From NCBI GenBank assembly GCA_023055355.1, contig JALJCS010000022.1:11353501-11417500 (forward strand): 64,000 nt of DNA, written 5' to 3'. The stretch comes from Agelaius tricolor (taxonomy: Eukaryota; Chordata; Aves; Passeriformes; Icteridae). This document shows, piece by piece, positions 1 to 12,515 of this stretch. Position 1 is the stretch's first letter, and every line of letters starts with the position of its first letter. The translations under genes and the position numbers were made by a program. The notes under the pieces were generated by a model. It ran no database searches and was not told the DNA's origin. It saw nothing but the letters and a program-made list of their open reading frames with translations.

Positions 1-516
1 ATTAAACAGCTATTGGACTGATTCTGTGCTTGCTCAGCAAGTATCAGTACCTTGGTAACTTCCTTATGACTTTACAGAGTTTCCTGTAATTCCCAGAGAA
101 TTACCAGAGTTTCTGGGTACCCTTTCATGCAGGTTATTTCAGGGGTTTGGGACTTAGCTTGTGGCACATAAACATGGCATCACTCACACAAGCCAACACC
201 TGCATGACTCCCTAGAGCAGATATGAAGTGCTGAGGCTGAGATTCCAAGGGATGGCCACTGAATTCACAGAAAAACATCAATTTGTGAGGGAAATGCTGT
301 TCCAAGTGCCCTTTCCTTCTGCACCAGCCAACAGGGAAAGACATGGTGTACCAGGGGAACCCACAGCAGGGTTAGGTGGGATAGGGAAGAGACAAAGCAG
401 AACACAAAAGGCTCTGGGGCTGGGAGCTTTTGGGGCTGCTGAGCTCTGACCTCAGTCAGAAACCTGGAGCATCCTGGTCACCCCACAGCACTGGTGGAGA
501 TGGGGGTGATGATGAG
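1..516. other. Unique noncoding sequence
   Basis: I see no gene, RNA gene, tandem repeat or recognisable transposon here. The short open frames have no recognisable protein character. The 3' part becomes richer in short G-runs as it approaches the CR1 copy that follows. Confidence 0.6.
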
Positions 517-733
517 ACATTTGGATGGGATATTTGGGAGGAATTGTTCCCTGTGAGGGTGGGCAGGCCCTGGCACAGGGTGCCCAGAGCAGCTGGGGCT
601 GCCCCTGGATCCCTGGCAGTGCCCAAGGCCAGGCTGGACACTGGGGCTGGGAGCACCTGGGACAGTGGGAGGTGTCCCTGCCATGGCAGGGATGATCTTT
701 GAGCTCCCTTCCCTCCCAAACCATTCTGGGATT
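517..733 (+). mobile_element. CR1 LINE 3' fragment (sense)
   Basis: This is a 5'-truncated piece of a Chicken Repeat 1 non-LTR retrotransposon. It contains the block 'GGGTGGGCAGGCCCTGG', then 'CAGGGTGCCCAGAGCAGCTG', then 'GTGTCCCTGCCATGGCAGGG', and ends at 'AACCATTCTGGGATTC', in the order found at the CR1 3' end. The same blocks recur at 34380 and 54044, so these three belong to closely related subfamilies. It has no coding capacity left. Confidence 0.9.
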
Positions 734-907
734 CCCTGAGCCTGTGAAGCAGCAGTGACCCTGCAGTGGCCATGAGCTGTGGGGTGGCTGCCCCAGAAAA
801 CGTTCATTTAGCGGCTCAGAGGAAAAAACCACCAGAGATCTTACACAAACAGAGCCTCACAGAGCTGATGGGTAGCAAGAGCCACAGGGCTCTGGTCCAT
901 TTTAGAC

Positions 908-975
908 ACAGAACACAGAATTACAGAATGGTTTGGGCTGGGAGAGGTCTTGGGGAGCACAGACCTGACCTGGGG
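908..975 (-). mobile_element. CR1 3' tail fragment (antisense)
   Basis: The sequence 'ACAGAATTACAGAATGG' followed by 'TTTGGGCTGGGAGAGGTC' is the reverse complement of the CR1 3' terminal region (GGTCCCTTCCAACCC...ATTCTGT). Only the last 70 or so bases are clear, and the inner boundary is vague. Confidence 0.7.
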
Positions 976-1901
976 TGCCTGCCCAGCTGGCACCACACTC
1001 CTGCTGTGGGGCAGGGGTGCCTGGCAGGAGCTCAGCAGGAGAGAGGATGGAGCTCAGGACCCACTGAACACCTCAGGTTTACATGGTCTGTATCTAGCCC
1101 AACAAGAAATGTATTTTTCATGCCTTATTTTCTTCTTCTATCTGCTATTTTCAGGTCCCAAAAAAGCTACTGGACACAGAGCATCATTATGCACACCACA
1201 ACCTGAACACAGCAGGAAATTTTAACATTTCAGCTGCATGCACAAAACCCTCTAACACATGTATATTTTATTTGATTTACTGCAATACTTTTCTTCCATC
1301 TCTTGAAAGTAATTTTTCTCTAAAGCATAACTGCTTAATTGGCAAGTGTACAAAATATAATTACACTGCATACAAGTTACAATATTGCTTATGGGACTAA
1401 CACTGTTGATGCATTCTGCTTTATTTTGTGTTTAATCTCTATTAAGAGATCTGTGTGAAAATAGCAAGGTACCCTTGATCTTAAAAACATGACATGTAGT
1501 TCAGTCATTTCCTAACCAAAGCCCAAACAAATCCAATTGAAAGACAACAGAAAATTCCTGGCCTAGCATGGCACGTCCAAGCTAATAAAATTCTTACATT
1601 CTCCTCTAAAGAAAGTGCAGTCCACAGGACACTTGAAAAGAAAATCCCCAGCGTCTCCAGGCTGAGGTTTGTCACATCCATTAGAGCCTGAGAGCGATGG
1701 AAGGACGTGGCACACAGGAAAACATGGCTGTGTGTGACAGCATCAGGGGGCTTCATTACATCCCCACAAGGACCTTTGCAATCCCATCTCTTACAATGAA
1801 AGGATGAAGAATCACAGTGCCTGACTCATGCCATCAGTGCCTGGTGCTTGGCAGCAGAGCCTCTCACCTTCTGTGCCCCTGGCTCTGCCAGCCAGGCCGG
1901 T
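976..1901. other. Unique noncoding sequence
   Basis: The stretch at 1240-1500 is AT-rich and unique (TAATTGGCAAGTG, ATATAATTACACTG), with a texture typical of intergenic DNA. I found no exon, RNA gene or repeat that I could name. Confidence 0.5.
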
Positions 1902-2054
1902 GCCATTCCCAAACTGCAGGAGGATTTGCCATTCCCAAACTGGAGGATTTGCCATTCCCAAAGTGCAGGAGGATTTGCCATTCCCAAAGTGCAGGAGGAT
2001 CTGCCACTCCCAAAGTGCAGGAGGATCTGCCACTCCCAAAGTGCAGGAGGATGT
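1902..2054. repeat. 26-bp minisatellite, about 6 copies
   Basis: Tandem units of 26 bp start at 1902, 1928, 1951, 1977, 2003 and 2029. The unit carries GCCATTCCCAAAGTGCAG followed by GAGGATTT. The second unit is 23 bp because of a 3-bp deletion. The last three units share derived changes (ATTT to ATCT, CCATT to CCACT), so the array expanded from its right-hand side. Several overlapping open frames run through it because the repeat lacks stop codons; they are not evidence of a gene. Confidence 0.95.
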
Positions 2055-3560
2055 GTTGGGAGAGGTTTGGGTTGGTATCAGGAGAGGGTTCATTCCCCAG
2101 AGGGTGGTGGGCACTGAACAGGCTCCCCAGGGAACAAGCACTGCCCCAGGGCTGAGTTTGGATTGTTGGGGTGTCTGCAGGGCTGGAGCTGGACTGATGA
2201 TCCATCCCTGTGGGTCCAGCTCAGGAGCAGCTGTGGGACCCTTCCAGCAGCCCATGCTGTGAGCACTTAGACCCAGGAGTAAGTTACTCTCAGGAGGAGA
2301 TGCCCTGTGCAGAAATGGGTCTCACTGCTCTGACAGACACCTACCATCGGCATGGTTTAAGTGCCTTAAAGGTTTATTTCATTTGCTTGAGTAATGAGAT
2401 TAATGTTTGTTTGTTTAAGCTAAATCATACAAAGGCAAACATCTAAATGTCCTAATTCACAGCATTAGCCCAGGCTGTGTTACCACATGAGCCCATCTCA
2501 CTGTCCTGCTTTTAATTGCACCAACAAATTCCTGCTTTGCTCCAGCTCCTCTCCCAGAGATCACAAGCACAGGGACACCTCAAGAAGCCAAATAAACCAA
2601 TCAACATTGTCATTTGACATTTTTCCACTCCTTGTTTTCTTTGCCGCTGTTTTTTAACATATTTGACTTCTAGACCTAAAAAACCCAGTGTAAACCCAGC
2701 AGATATATCCCTCTGTATATATATTTTTAAGCTGAGATAGACATGATAGACCTCTGTGCATAGATATACAAGTATACAGGTGGATATAGATATATATAGA
2801 TATACACACATATTGAAGGGATATGACACAATGTTCCTGCCACAACAGCTCCTGCACACTCAAGTACCACACAGACCAGAGCCCAGCAATCCCACAGACC
2901 CTATCCATGAATGATGGATGAGATGGACAGACCCACCTGCAAACTCACCTAAAAAGAAGAGTAAACCTGCAAACATCCAGCTGGATATTCCCACTTCAAA
3001 ATAAAAACAAACATGCACACAAACACATTGCTTTCATTCCTACCACTACCCCAGCAATGTACAATTCATGCTTAAATCTGAATTTGATCTGTTTTGATCA
3101 GTTTTCACTCTTCTGCTCATAGGTTTCTCACCAGGGACAGAGTTATTTCTGATGTAGTACCATGGTCACCAAGAGCTGGCTGGGAGCTTGACTAAATTCT
3201 GCACAATTAGATACAGCAAATGACTATCAGAAAAAGGAATCCTGCACCTAAATTAACTCTCACCTGAGCCAGGCATTAGCCACAAAATGGACCAATACTG
3301 TCCCTATGAACTTCACACCCCGTGTCAAGTTCCTGGTGCTGGCCCAGAGGTAACTCATCCCTGTGACAGATCCAAGGCATTTTTTAAGGAAATGGTGGGA
3401 AATAACCCACGATCTTTCCTGAGTGCTCAAGGTCCCACCCTGCAATCTCCCTCTCCAGACAGAGGTCTCCTCTCTGCAAGTCACCCTCTGGAAGAAAATC
3501 TGTCATGCTGATGCTTGGGATCTGTGAATCCCTAGATGCTCTCATTTAAAGATGGGCTTT
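2055..3560. other. Unique noncoding sequence with a TATA-rich patch
   Basis: Most of this is unremarkable. At about 2715-2812 there is a low-complexity patch of imperfect ATATA, GATATA and ACACA words. It gives a tyrosine- and isoleucine-rich open frame on the minus strand with no gene-like features. No exon or RNA gene was recognised. Confidence 0.5.
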
Positions 3561-3650
3561 CATGGATTCTGAGGTCAGAAGAGACCCCTGTGATTGTCCA
3601 GCCTGACATGCTGCACACTGACTTACCTAAATCAATCCCTGCTTGAGCCT
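3561..3650 (-). mobile_element. Old, diverged CR1-like fragment (antisense)
   Basis: The run 'GGATTCTGAGGTCAGAAG', then 'AGACCCCTGTGATTGTCCAG', then 'CCTGACATGCTGCAC' and 'AATCCCTGCTTGAGCC' follows the order of the reverse-complemented 3' end of older amniote CR1 families (a GGTCAGAAGGGACC...TCTGACCTCCTG type of consensus, recalled and not aligned). It is much more diverged than the other CR1 pieces here. Confidence 0.55.
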
Positions 3651-6600
3651 CCCTCACTCCAATGAGCACACATGCCTGAACTTGGCATTTCCAGAGGTGG
3701 AGGAATCACCAGCACCTTCAGCAGCCTCTTCCACCATCATCAGAGCTGAAACCACAGATCTCAGCTCTATTCTTCTTCTGGCTTCACCTTCCAGCTTTCA
3801 GGTCTTGTTAAAACTCTGCCTGCCAGACCCAAGAACTCTTTATTACTCAATTTATTTTCCCTGTGACAACACTAATCCCCTTAATTAATTTACCTTCCAA
3901 CATTCTCCTGGATAAGCCAGGCAGACAGAGGTCCTGGCCCCTTCCCCTGCACCCCTTCCTGGCTCCTTTGGCATTCCCACAGCCCCTCCTGGACAGGCAG
4001 CAGGGACAGGGTGGCTGTCACGTCCCTCCCCAGCCTGGCAGCCACCTGCCAGCTCAGACAAGGAGCACACAGGACCTTTGGCCATGATATCATCTCAGTG
4101 CTGCTGGCTCGTGCCTCCGCGCTGCCCCACCAGGACATGATTTCTGCAGACAGCATCCTGGAGCTACAGCCCGGCTTGTTTGCTCTGAGATAGAGGAATT
4201 TACAGTTGGCCATCTGAGAAATATTACCTGCCTGTAGCCAAGCAATACAAATTGCTGTCACCAGCAGCAGTCACTCCTGTTTGTTATTTACCACTCTGCC
4301 AGCCCCGGTGACATTTCAAGCTCCAGCTGCGGTGACTCTCTGCCTTATCACAGCTTGCTCAAACATTAAGCAGTGTGAGGACAAAAATGAGTGTTCAGGG
4401 AGGCTTCTGGAAAGAGTTGTTTGGGAATTATTCCTGGTTTTACCACCGGATTTTGAGAGCTCAGCCAGTTGTCCTGCACATCCCCAGTCCAAAGAGTGCT
4501 GCTGTACCAAGCTGCATTTCTTGCTGAATTTTAAGGAAACAAACCCTCCTCAGTTACTTTTATCAATCCCATTCACAAGCTCTTAAAGTGAAAAAAGGAA
4601 AGTTGGTTCTCAAGGATGTGCTGCCCCTAAACCCATGACAAAGGGAGCTGAGTGCATCACCACCCTGCCTCCATCCTCAAATAAATCCTCAGGATGCTTG
4701 CCCAGGACTCATGTGGAGCTGACAGGTCTGGAGTGTCCAGCCTGGCCCATTTCCTGCTTTTCTACAGTAACACAAGGTGAGCATTGCCACAGTTCACAAG
4801 AACTCTTCAGTAGTTCAAGACTCAGTAAAAAATACACATTACTGGCTCAGTTAGCTCTGTAAACCTCTTCAGTGAGAGGCACCAGGGCTGGAGCACAAAG
4901 GTCTGACTACAGCAGTGACTGCTCAATGTTCATTTCTACCACAACATTCACAGGGACTAAACATATCATTACTTTTCCCCATCAAAAAGTGTAGAATTTA
5001 TGATTTTTCTACCCAGTTTTATTTCTAATATCTTACAGAACTGTTTGTTGCTCTCATCAGTACCAGCCACAGTTTCTCTCTGCATCCCTTTCCCTCAAGC
5101 TCTGATTTCTGTTTTTTGCTACTGATTCCCCTGTCAGGCACCTGGATGTGCAGACGTGGACTCAGCTGGAGCACCCCAATTTGGCAGCCAGCACCTTAAA
5201 ATCCCCAGAGCCCCAGCTGGGATGGGAATGGGTAAAGGTGGAACAGACAAGCAGAGACACCTGACCAGATTCTCCCTCCTGCCACATCATTCAACAGAGT
5301 TTTTTCAGAAACAACCACAACAAAAACCAGCGGCCACAACCTCACTGCCTGTGGCTAGACCAGAATGAGAGCTCACCCCAGCACAGGGTGAAGCTAAAGT
5401 TGGCACAGGTATTCCAGTTTTAAGCTTTGGGACACCCCAATTCCAGGTTTGATGTTTAACTGTACCATTTTTTTTGTATAAAAAAGGGAAGAGTTCAAAC
5501 AAATGGCAAGTGAAAAATCTACATGAGCTTGTGCTACAGGATCGTGAAACTTCTGAGAAGCATGAGAACATGAAAACTAATGAAAAAAAAGGGTTTTTTC
5601 CACATATTGAGTTGAAATCAATTTCATCCACAACTAATCACAGCAAAGCTTAAGGCTCTCAACTTTTAAATGTAACATCTACTATTTAGCTTAATTGCTT
5701 TGCTTAATTTACTGGCTCCTTCCAACATCCCCTCTCACGGAAAACCTGGTTTTCAACATCAAAATGACAAAAAACCTGACACTGTCTGACAACTCTACAG
5801 GTACCACCAGCACCTCTTATATTTGGCCTCACCTATCTTTTAAAAGGGAATTTATTTGCAGGGTTTTCTGTCCACTAACACCAACAAAGGACATTTCCCA
5901 CACCCCAGGGTGTGACACCCATGCCTGCACAGGGACTCATTGCTGGTTTTGCTGATTTCCTACCCCAACAATGATGGTACCAGCTCCAGCACTGTGCCAG
6001 CTGCATGGAAACCACAGGGTTTACAGATTTCCATCTCTTCCCTCTGCCTCTTTTGGGGCCAATCCTGCACTCCTTGTGCACCTGTTACTATCCCAAAGGC
6101 CATCAGCATCTCAGAGGGGCTCATCCATGCTCCCAGCAAGGGTCACTCACACCTTGCAGAGCCACACATTTATAGTCATTACAGTAAAAACCAAAAGCCA
6201 GGCTAATTTTGGAATATCCCACAATTTTGTGCCAACCTCTTCAGCACACAAGCTCCTCTTTCTTCAGTGTGAATGGATCACAAAAAAAAAGAAAAAGAAG
6301 ATAGACAGCATCCATTACATATCTGTTATATTTAGCAACAGAGAATCCATCTGCATTATTCCCGGTCTCATTAAAGACTTGGCTCCTTGTAAATATTGTG
6401 TCTGTAATCCCCACGTTTTCCCTCTGAGCCTGCTTCAGGGGTCTATTTCTGTAATAATTGGTGTGTGTTGTTGCACAGAAACAGTGGCTGAGTGTCTGTC
6501 AACACTGCACAAGTGAATGTACACAGGAGCAACTGCAGCACAACTCCTGTGGAAATCAGCTCCACCAGGTCCCTGCAGCACCTCCTCACAAAACTCCCAG

Positions 6601-7766
6601 CCAAGGAACCTGAACTCCACACCTGGGCCCAAAAAATGGTGGGATTTGGTCAACCTTGGTGAGGCCACTGTGGTGGCAAAGATCCTTCCTAATCCCACAC
6701 TGCTCCAGCTGCTGGGTGAAGCAGAGCCCAAAATTCAACAACCAGGCAGGTTTATTTAAACTATATAAAACCTAATTCCATCAGCAGGGATGAAAAGGAG
6801 CCCAGGGCAGTTACTTTCAGCAGGATCACAGTTTTTTATTGGCTTAAAGGAGACATGAAATCACTGCCAGATACAGCTAGAGGAGCAAATCATTAATAAT
6901 TAAAATCTACAACTGATGCATTCAAGTAACTCAGGTTTTATTTGAATCTTTACATAAAGTCTCAGAACAGATGGGACTTTATGGATGCCTATCAAGATGC
7001 CTACCCTGATCCACCCTGGAAGACCATGTATGTGAAAAACAAGGCTGAATTATCCAAAATAACCCTGGCATGCATGGACACACAGCTCCTGCCAGCTGGG
7101 GACCCCAAAAGGGATTCTAGGGACTGCCCTCCCCTGGGAAAAGCCACAGAGGAGGGATGAGCATCTAGGATCCCCCAGAGCATGCTCTGCTCCTGGCTGG
7201 GATTTCAGGATGGGCAAAAAATCCCATAAAAACTCCCAGAATTGGCAACCCCCCCAGGCAGCAGCACTGATGACCTCAGGGAAGGGTTGGTGGCTCCATC
7301 AAAGCTGGTTCCAACCACGCTGAGCCCTGCCAGAGCTGCTGCAGGGGTCTGACAGCAACACCCCAGGAGCTACACTCGTCTCCCCGCTGGATAAAACAGG
7401 TGAAACACCCAGAATCACAGCATCAGTGGGAACAGAGGCAGTGACACACACACACAGCCCTCTGGGGCATCCTCTGCAGCAGCACAGCTTTGATGTTTTC
7501 CCCCAAAACACTGCCCTTGCTCCTCACCACGCTCCTCCTACATCTGAATTACAGACCTCAGACCAGGCAAAGCAAACCCCATCCCACCCACACTGACTTT
7601 CACATCATGCAGGTGCAAAACTCTGCTTCCACCACGTGTTTTTCCCCTCAACTACAGCTGCAGTTCTTTCTGATAATCCCATGGAAGTTCCAAATCATAT
7701 AATCAGGCTCCAATAAATCACAGCACATCCCAGGGAGAGTTTAAGGCAAAGCTGGGTGGAGCTTTG
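3651..7766. other. Unique noncoding sequence
   Basis: About 4 kb with no exon, RNA gene or transposon that I can support. An A-rich patch lies at 6270-6300. The open frame at 5971-6516 reads as random translation with no recognisable domain. The frame at 6942-7160 (peptide with WDFMDAYQDAYPDPPWK) has more protein-like composition but no family that I know. Confidence 0.45.
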
Positions 7767-7867
7767 AGCTACCTGGCGTAATGGAAAGTGTCTCTGTCCA
7801 TGGCAGGGGGTTGGAATTGGATGAGTTGTAAGGTCCCTTCCAAATCAAACCGTTCTGTGATTCTATA
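7767..7867 (+). mobile_element. CR1 3' fragment (sense)
   Basis: This is the last 100 bp of a CR1 copy. 'GAGCTACCTGGCGTAATGG' matches the usual GAGCAACCTGGTCTAGTGG, followed by 'GTCCATGGCAGGGGGTTGGA', 'AAGGTCCCTTCCAAATCAAA' and the terminal 'TTCTGTGATTCTATAAAA'. The 3' end is intact and the 5' end is truncated, as is normal for CR1. Confidence 0.92.
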
Positions 7868-10320
7868 AAAACATTACAGAGGAAAAAAAAAAAACCCAAG
7901 CTTTGGCAGGAGGGCCCCCATGACCTTCCCACACAGCATCACCATGTTCCCCCCTCACCCAGATCAAGTCCAACAAAAAGCAAACTCCAATGTTCCACCT
8001 GCATTATCACCTCAGAGAGGAGAAACAAAAACTAAAAAGCTCCAGATGTTTATTGCTGGTTCTTAAAAAAATCTCTGGTGCAAGAAAGGGGAAAGCACAC
8101 TTATAAAGCACCATTGTAGAACTGAACAAGTGACACTGATTCTTCTGTGCTCTGCCACCAAAACTCCTGCTGACTTCACACAGAATGTTATGTGGTGACT
8201 CCCTGGTAAAATGCCAAAATCCCAGACTCCTCACCACGACGGGGCAGAGCAGAAGCAGAAAACACGTGGGTGGTACAATGAGGAGATTTGGTTTCCAAGA
8301 CCTTGTTGCTGCAGAGGATGGTTGTGACATTTTTCATCCTTTCACCTAAATCTTATCTTGTTTCCTTTGGCAAAGGAGAAGGAGGGAAAAAACTCCAACT
8401 ATGGGAATGTGGCATAAGGAATGGGAGGTGGCCCAGGCATATCTGACCACGACAAACTGCATTCTAGAATTACATCCTCATACTGGGTGTGACAAACTGC
8501 ATTTGAAGTTACATCTTCCAGCACCACAAACAGCAATGGAGAAAACACCAATTCCTGCCTAAAACAATTCTGTTATCCCAGTAACCAGAGCAAAACCAGC
8601 AGTGACTTGCCAAAACCTCCCCTCCAAAGTTTCAGCGCTCCCTGCAAGAGGGGACCCCAAAAATCATCTTGCAGCCCCTCCACCTGGTCTTTAATTCAGC
8701 TGTGAGACCTGACCATTTTTCCTTTCAGAGTTCATAATCTAAATATCCTTACAGCTGGACAGAGGGATCTGAAAAAAAACCCAATTTCTAGGGCAGGTGT
8801 AAGTCATCAGCTCAAATTGAATTGCTCACCAGAAGCTCCACTCTTTACTTCTTTAACTTACTACAACCAAAATACAAAGCAAAGACAGGAACCCTCACTA
8901 GATCTATGTGAGGAGTAAATGTGACACCCATCAGGTTTATGAGACAGCACCATCCACCAGATCTTAACAAAACACTCATCAATTGCCAGCGCTGTGTTCC
9001 CAGCAGCTTTTCCATTTCTTCTGCTTTAAACATGAAGCCTCTTTCAATTTCCACAGCTAGTAAACACCCAGGGAAAATTAACCTACCTTTTCCAAATGGT
9101 TGGGCAAACCCAGATTAAGGGGTTTTTTTATTAGTATATTTCATTCTTGCCAGAGTCAGCCGAACTGAAGAAGTTTTATTTGAACTGCAGCCAGCCTGAT
9201 GGATAAATCAACTTTTCTGGCCAAAGGCTTCAATGTGTTACTTCCAGCTCATGCCTGGGACCTCATACTTTGAGGCTGATGTTTTTTCTGATACAAGGAA
9301 TATTATCACCAGACCCAGTGACAAATCTGTGTACTGAAATGCCAGAGTTAAGGATGACAGTTTGTGCTACAGTTCTTGCTGTGGGGAGATTCCTGTGAGT
9401 GTTTTCCATCCAGGAAAAGCAGGAGAGGAAAAAGGGCACAAGTTTGCCCTTGGAGGAGTGGGGGGATGAGAGGGAGCTGTCAGCAAAGGGGCTCTGACAA
9501 AAACCCCCAGATCCACATGGGCTGGAAAACCGCCTTAAAAAAGAGGGAAAGCTGACAGCAAGAAAACATCATCTGTGATTTGTACACCACAAAATTGACA
9601 ATAAAACCCTGGACCAGGGAAGCATCTCAGTCTGAAATTCTAGGAGAGAAAGGAAAAGCCAAAGCTCCTGCAATCCGTGCTCCTAAACACGGGAGAGTGC
9701 CACCACTCTGACTGAACTACCTTATTTTCTGTTCAGCTTCAGAAACACTTGGTTGTAACTTTGAAAAGGAAAGATATTTTGATTGCCCATGACTGGAGAC
9801 AGCTTGGATCAAGTGAGGAACAGCCCTGAGCCCCCAGGTTTGCTGAGGATGAAAGCCAACCTCTGTCCCCCCTAATGGCTAACAGGTGGGTTTCACAAAA
9901 CGTCTCCAAAAATAAAAAGCTCCTTTCTAAAAATACCACCCTGCAATCACAACGCCAGAATTTCCAGAAAAAATACTGACGATAGCTGACGTTTCCCAAA
10001 CAATCGCTTTTATGGGAACTTGGGGCTGCCCCTGCAGCAGAAAGTTTTGCCAGGCAAAGAACAGAAATCCCTGTTTAAGATTTGAGCCCCGTGGACGGAC
10101 CCATTCCCTCAGCCAGCTCCGGAGCTGGAGCACAAATCAGCTTTATGGAAGTAACAGATTACAGAACACATCGCTACAATTTTTTTTTTTTTTTTACTAG
10201 AGGATGCGTAATTGAAATGTCTGAGATCCAACAATCACCTTGGAATTCATAAATACCTCATAGTATTCCAAACACACTCTCCTATAATGAGACCGTCTTC
10301 AATTTTCCTTGGTAAAAGAG
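7868..10320. other. Unique noncoding sequence
   Basis: No gene was recognised. At 8450-8510 two imperfect copies of 'GACAAACTGCATT' followed by a 'TTACATC' word lie about 45 bp apart. A T16 run sits at 10180-10195. From roughly 10300 CpG dinucleotides start to appear, marking the approach to the CpG island. Confidence 0.5.
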
Positions 10321-11159
10321 AGACCTTTAAAGAATGCTAAAGCAGGTCGGCGCCCTTATGCACTGATGGAAACAGGAACAAAAGCATTTTGTCACCAGGC
10401 ATCTCGTCTATCATTATTTCCCTCACTCTGCTTAAACAAACCTAAAAGTACGCGCCTCTTCTTCCTCCCCCCGTCCCCAAATATCGGCAAAAAGCGGGAT
10501 TCCATCCCGAAGGAAAGCCACCATCTGTATGGGAACAAGGGACCGTTACACCGAGCCGTCAGCGCCGATCGCTCTTTCCTCCTGCTCCGCTAATGTTTTT
10601 TAAAACACAGGATTAAAATGTCATCCCACCCCTCCCGTTCTCGGGAGCCGTGTGTATTCCTCTCCTCCGGTCACGGTGTACTTAATCAAGTGTGAATGAT
10701 TAAAGTACTTCAATTAGAGCTACGTACATTCATTGCAGGCAATTCAAAGGCAGCGGAGAAGTGCAGCTGAAAGAAGAAATTACTTCTACTACTTTGAGAT
10801 CTCCATCTCCTACTTTCCTCCTCCCCAGCACAGCCAGAGCCCTGGGACCCGGAGAAGTACCAGGCGCTAAGCTCCAGCCAGGATTTACCTTGGGGGCACG
10901 TCCCTCGGCAGGACAAAAGCCTATTCTTTCCCCCTCAGCAAGTCCTGCAAGTTTGGGGGGGGGGGGGGGGAGAAATGTTATTTATTTTTTTTTTTTATGG
11001 TGCAACGGAGGGGTGCGAAAAGAACAATCTCAGCACTTAAATCCACGCACCCCCTCTGATTTTCCATTCTAGGGATACCAGGGAAAGGCTTAAAACGTCC
11101 AGATGGAGGGGGAAAAATATAGGTGATAAATAAATAGTGGGGAAATGATTCTGATTTCT
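10321..11159. promoter_or_regulatory. CpG-island shore, candidate regulatory DNA
   Basis: CpG dinucleotides become more frequent here (GGTCGGCGCCC, GTACGCGCC, GCGCCGATCGC). Between 10690 and 10800 lies an AT-rich block with homeodomain-type words (CAATTAGAGC, TCATTGCAGG, AATTCAAAG). This is the expected profile of sequence upstream of a developmental CpG-island promoter. Regulatory function is inferred, not shown. Confidence 0.35.
10955..10970 (+). repeat. Uninterrupted G16 run
   Basis: Sixteen consecutive G residues lie in the shore of the CpG island, followed within 15 bp by a T-rich run (10981-10996). A run of this length can fold into a G-quadruplex and is also prone to length errors in sequencing. 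Confidence 0.95.
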
Positions 11160-11715
11160 GGCGGAGGGGTAAAAGGTGGGAGGGAAGGAGCGAGGCGCGG
11201 CCCCGCGGACACCGCGCACCTCCGCGGGTTAGAAGCGTGCAGAGTTGCTAAGTGACTGAGGGGCGAGCGCGGTTATTCAGCAGCAATAAAAATATTTTTA
11301 AAAAATTAAAATTAAAAAAAAATTAAAATGCTAAACCAATTTTTTTCCTCCCGTAATCTACCTAAAATTAAGATTAAAAAAAAAAAAGGCAATAACTAAA
11401 TACACTATTCCCCCCCCCCGCCAAAAAAAAATAAATTCTAAAGGCAGCGCAAGGCGGCGGCTGCTCCGCGTCCCCCGGAGCATCGGCCGCGCCGCACCGC
11501 GGGGTTCCCCCCTTGCCCAAACTTTCCTGCCGCCGCCGCCCCGTTAATCCCCCGGCAGATGTTGTCGGCGGCTCTCGGCACTAAGTAAACAATGCGGGGC
11601 CCGGCACAACAAAAGATTTCCCACTTCACCCCGCCGCTCCGCGCCCACCCGCGCAACTTGCGCGGCCGCCTCCCACCACCATCACATTTCCACCTACCCT
11701 CCCCTCCTCGGGTTT

Positions 11716-11955
11716 GTTTTTTTTTTTTTGCCTCCTCTGTCCCCCTCGCCGGTGAGGTTGGCTAAAGCAAAGATGTCCTCGCTTTTCCCTTGTCCTTCTC
11801 GCCGGGAAGCGCAGCCGCCGCCGCCGCTCCCTTACCTGCTCCCGGCCGCCGCCAGCCCCGCGCCGCTCTTCACCGCCGCATCCCTTCCCGCATCCACCGC
11901 CGGGCTCTGCTTGCCGGCGATCCACCTTAAAAACGCCACCCGCTCGCACACCGCA

Positions 11956-11989
<34 letters not shown>

Positions 11990-12380
11990 AACTTAATCCT
12001 TCCCCCCCACCCCCCCTTTCCCCGCTCTCCTGCTCCGCCCGCCGCCGCGCCGGGAGCGGACGGGGGCACCGGAGCCCCGCAGCAGCAGCGGAGAGGATGC
12101 TAATTGCAACTTGGGGGGGAGGGCCGCTCTTCCCCCCCCCCCCTTTCCTGCTTCCTCTTTTTTTTTTCCTGCTTTTTTTTTTTCTTTTTTGTTTGGGGTT
12201 TTTTTTTTGTTTTTTTCTTTTTTTTTTTTTTTAAGCCAGAAAGTGCCCGGGCGGCGTTGGGCGGAGCGGCCGCTCCCCCTCGCCACGCTGGGTGAGCGGA
12301 GAGCGAGGAGAGGTAGAGGCTCTCACTGCCTCGCTTTTTTTTTTTTTTTTTTTTTTTCCTTCTTCTTTTTCTCTCTCTCT

Positions 12381-12414
<34 letters not shown>
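11716..12414. repeat. Cluster of long A/T and C homopolymers inside the CpG island
   Basis: Within 700 bp of otherwise GC-rich sequence there is a T-rich run near 11717-11730, A31 at 11957-11987, C12 at 12132-12143, T-rich stretches at 12158-12232 (longest T15 at 12218-12232), T23 at 12335-12357, a CT tract at 12370-12384 and T31 at 12384-12414. They give the poly-Phe and poly-Lys open frames seen here, which are not genes. No retroposon body precedes any of the tracts, so they are not simply SINE or LINE tails. Confidence 0.95.
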
Positions 12415-12415
<1 letters not shown>

Positions 12416-12442
12416 GCAATAGGCGGGGTCTCTCCTTGCAAA

Positions 12443-12515
12443 CCAATGACACAAACCCACATGGACCAGCCTCGCCCCCTATAGATACTCTTCACTACAA
12501 ATAGGCTCTCTCGGG
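12443..12515 (+). promoter_or_regulatory. Candidate core promoter (CCAAT + TATA-like)
   Basis: A CCAAT box at 12443-12447 is followed 33 bp later by TATAGATA at 12480-12487. That is the usual relative placement and would predict a plus-strand start near 12510-12515, at the GGCTCTCTCGGGGG stretch. This 120-bp AT-containing segment (12420-12545) sits between the last T31 tract and a purely GC-rich block. The CTACAAATAGG word at 12495-12505 could be a second TATA/MEF2-like site. The inference is from motif spacing only, and the opposite strand cannot be excluded. Confidence 0.35.
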
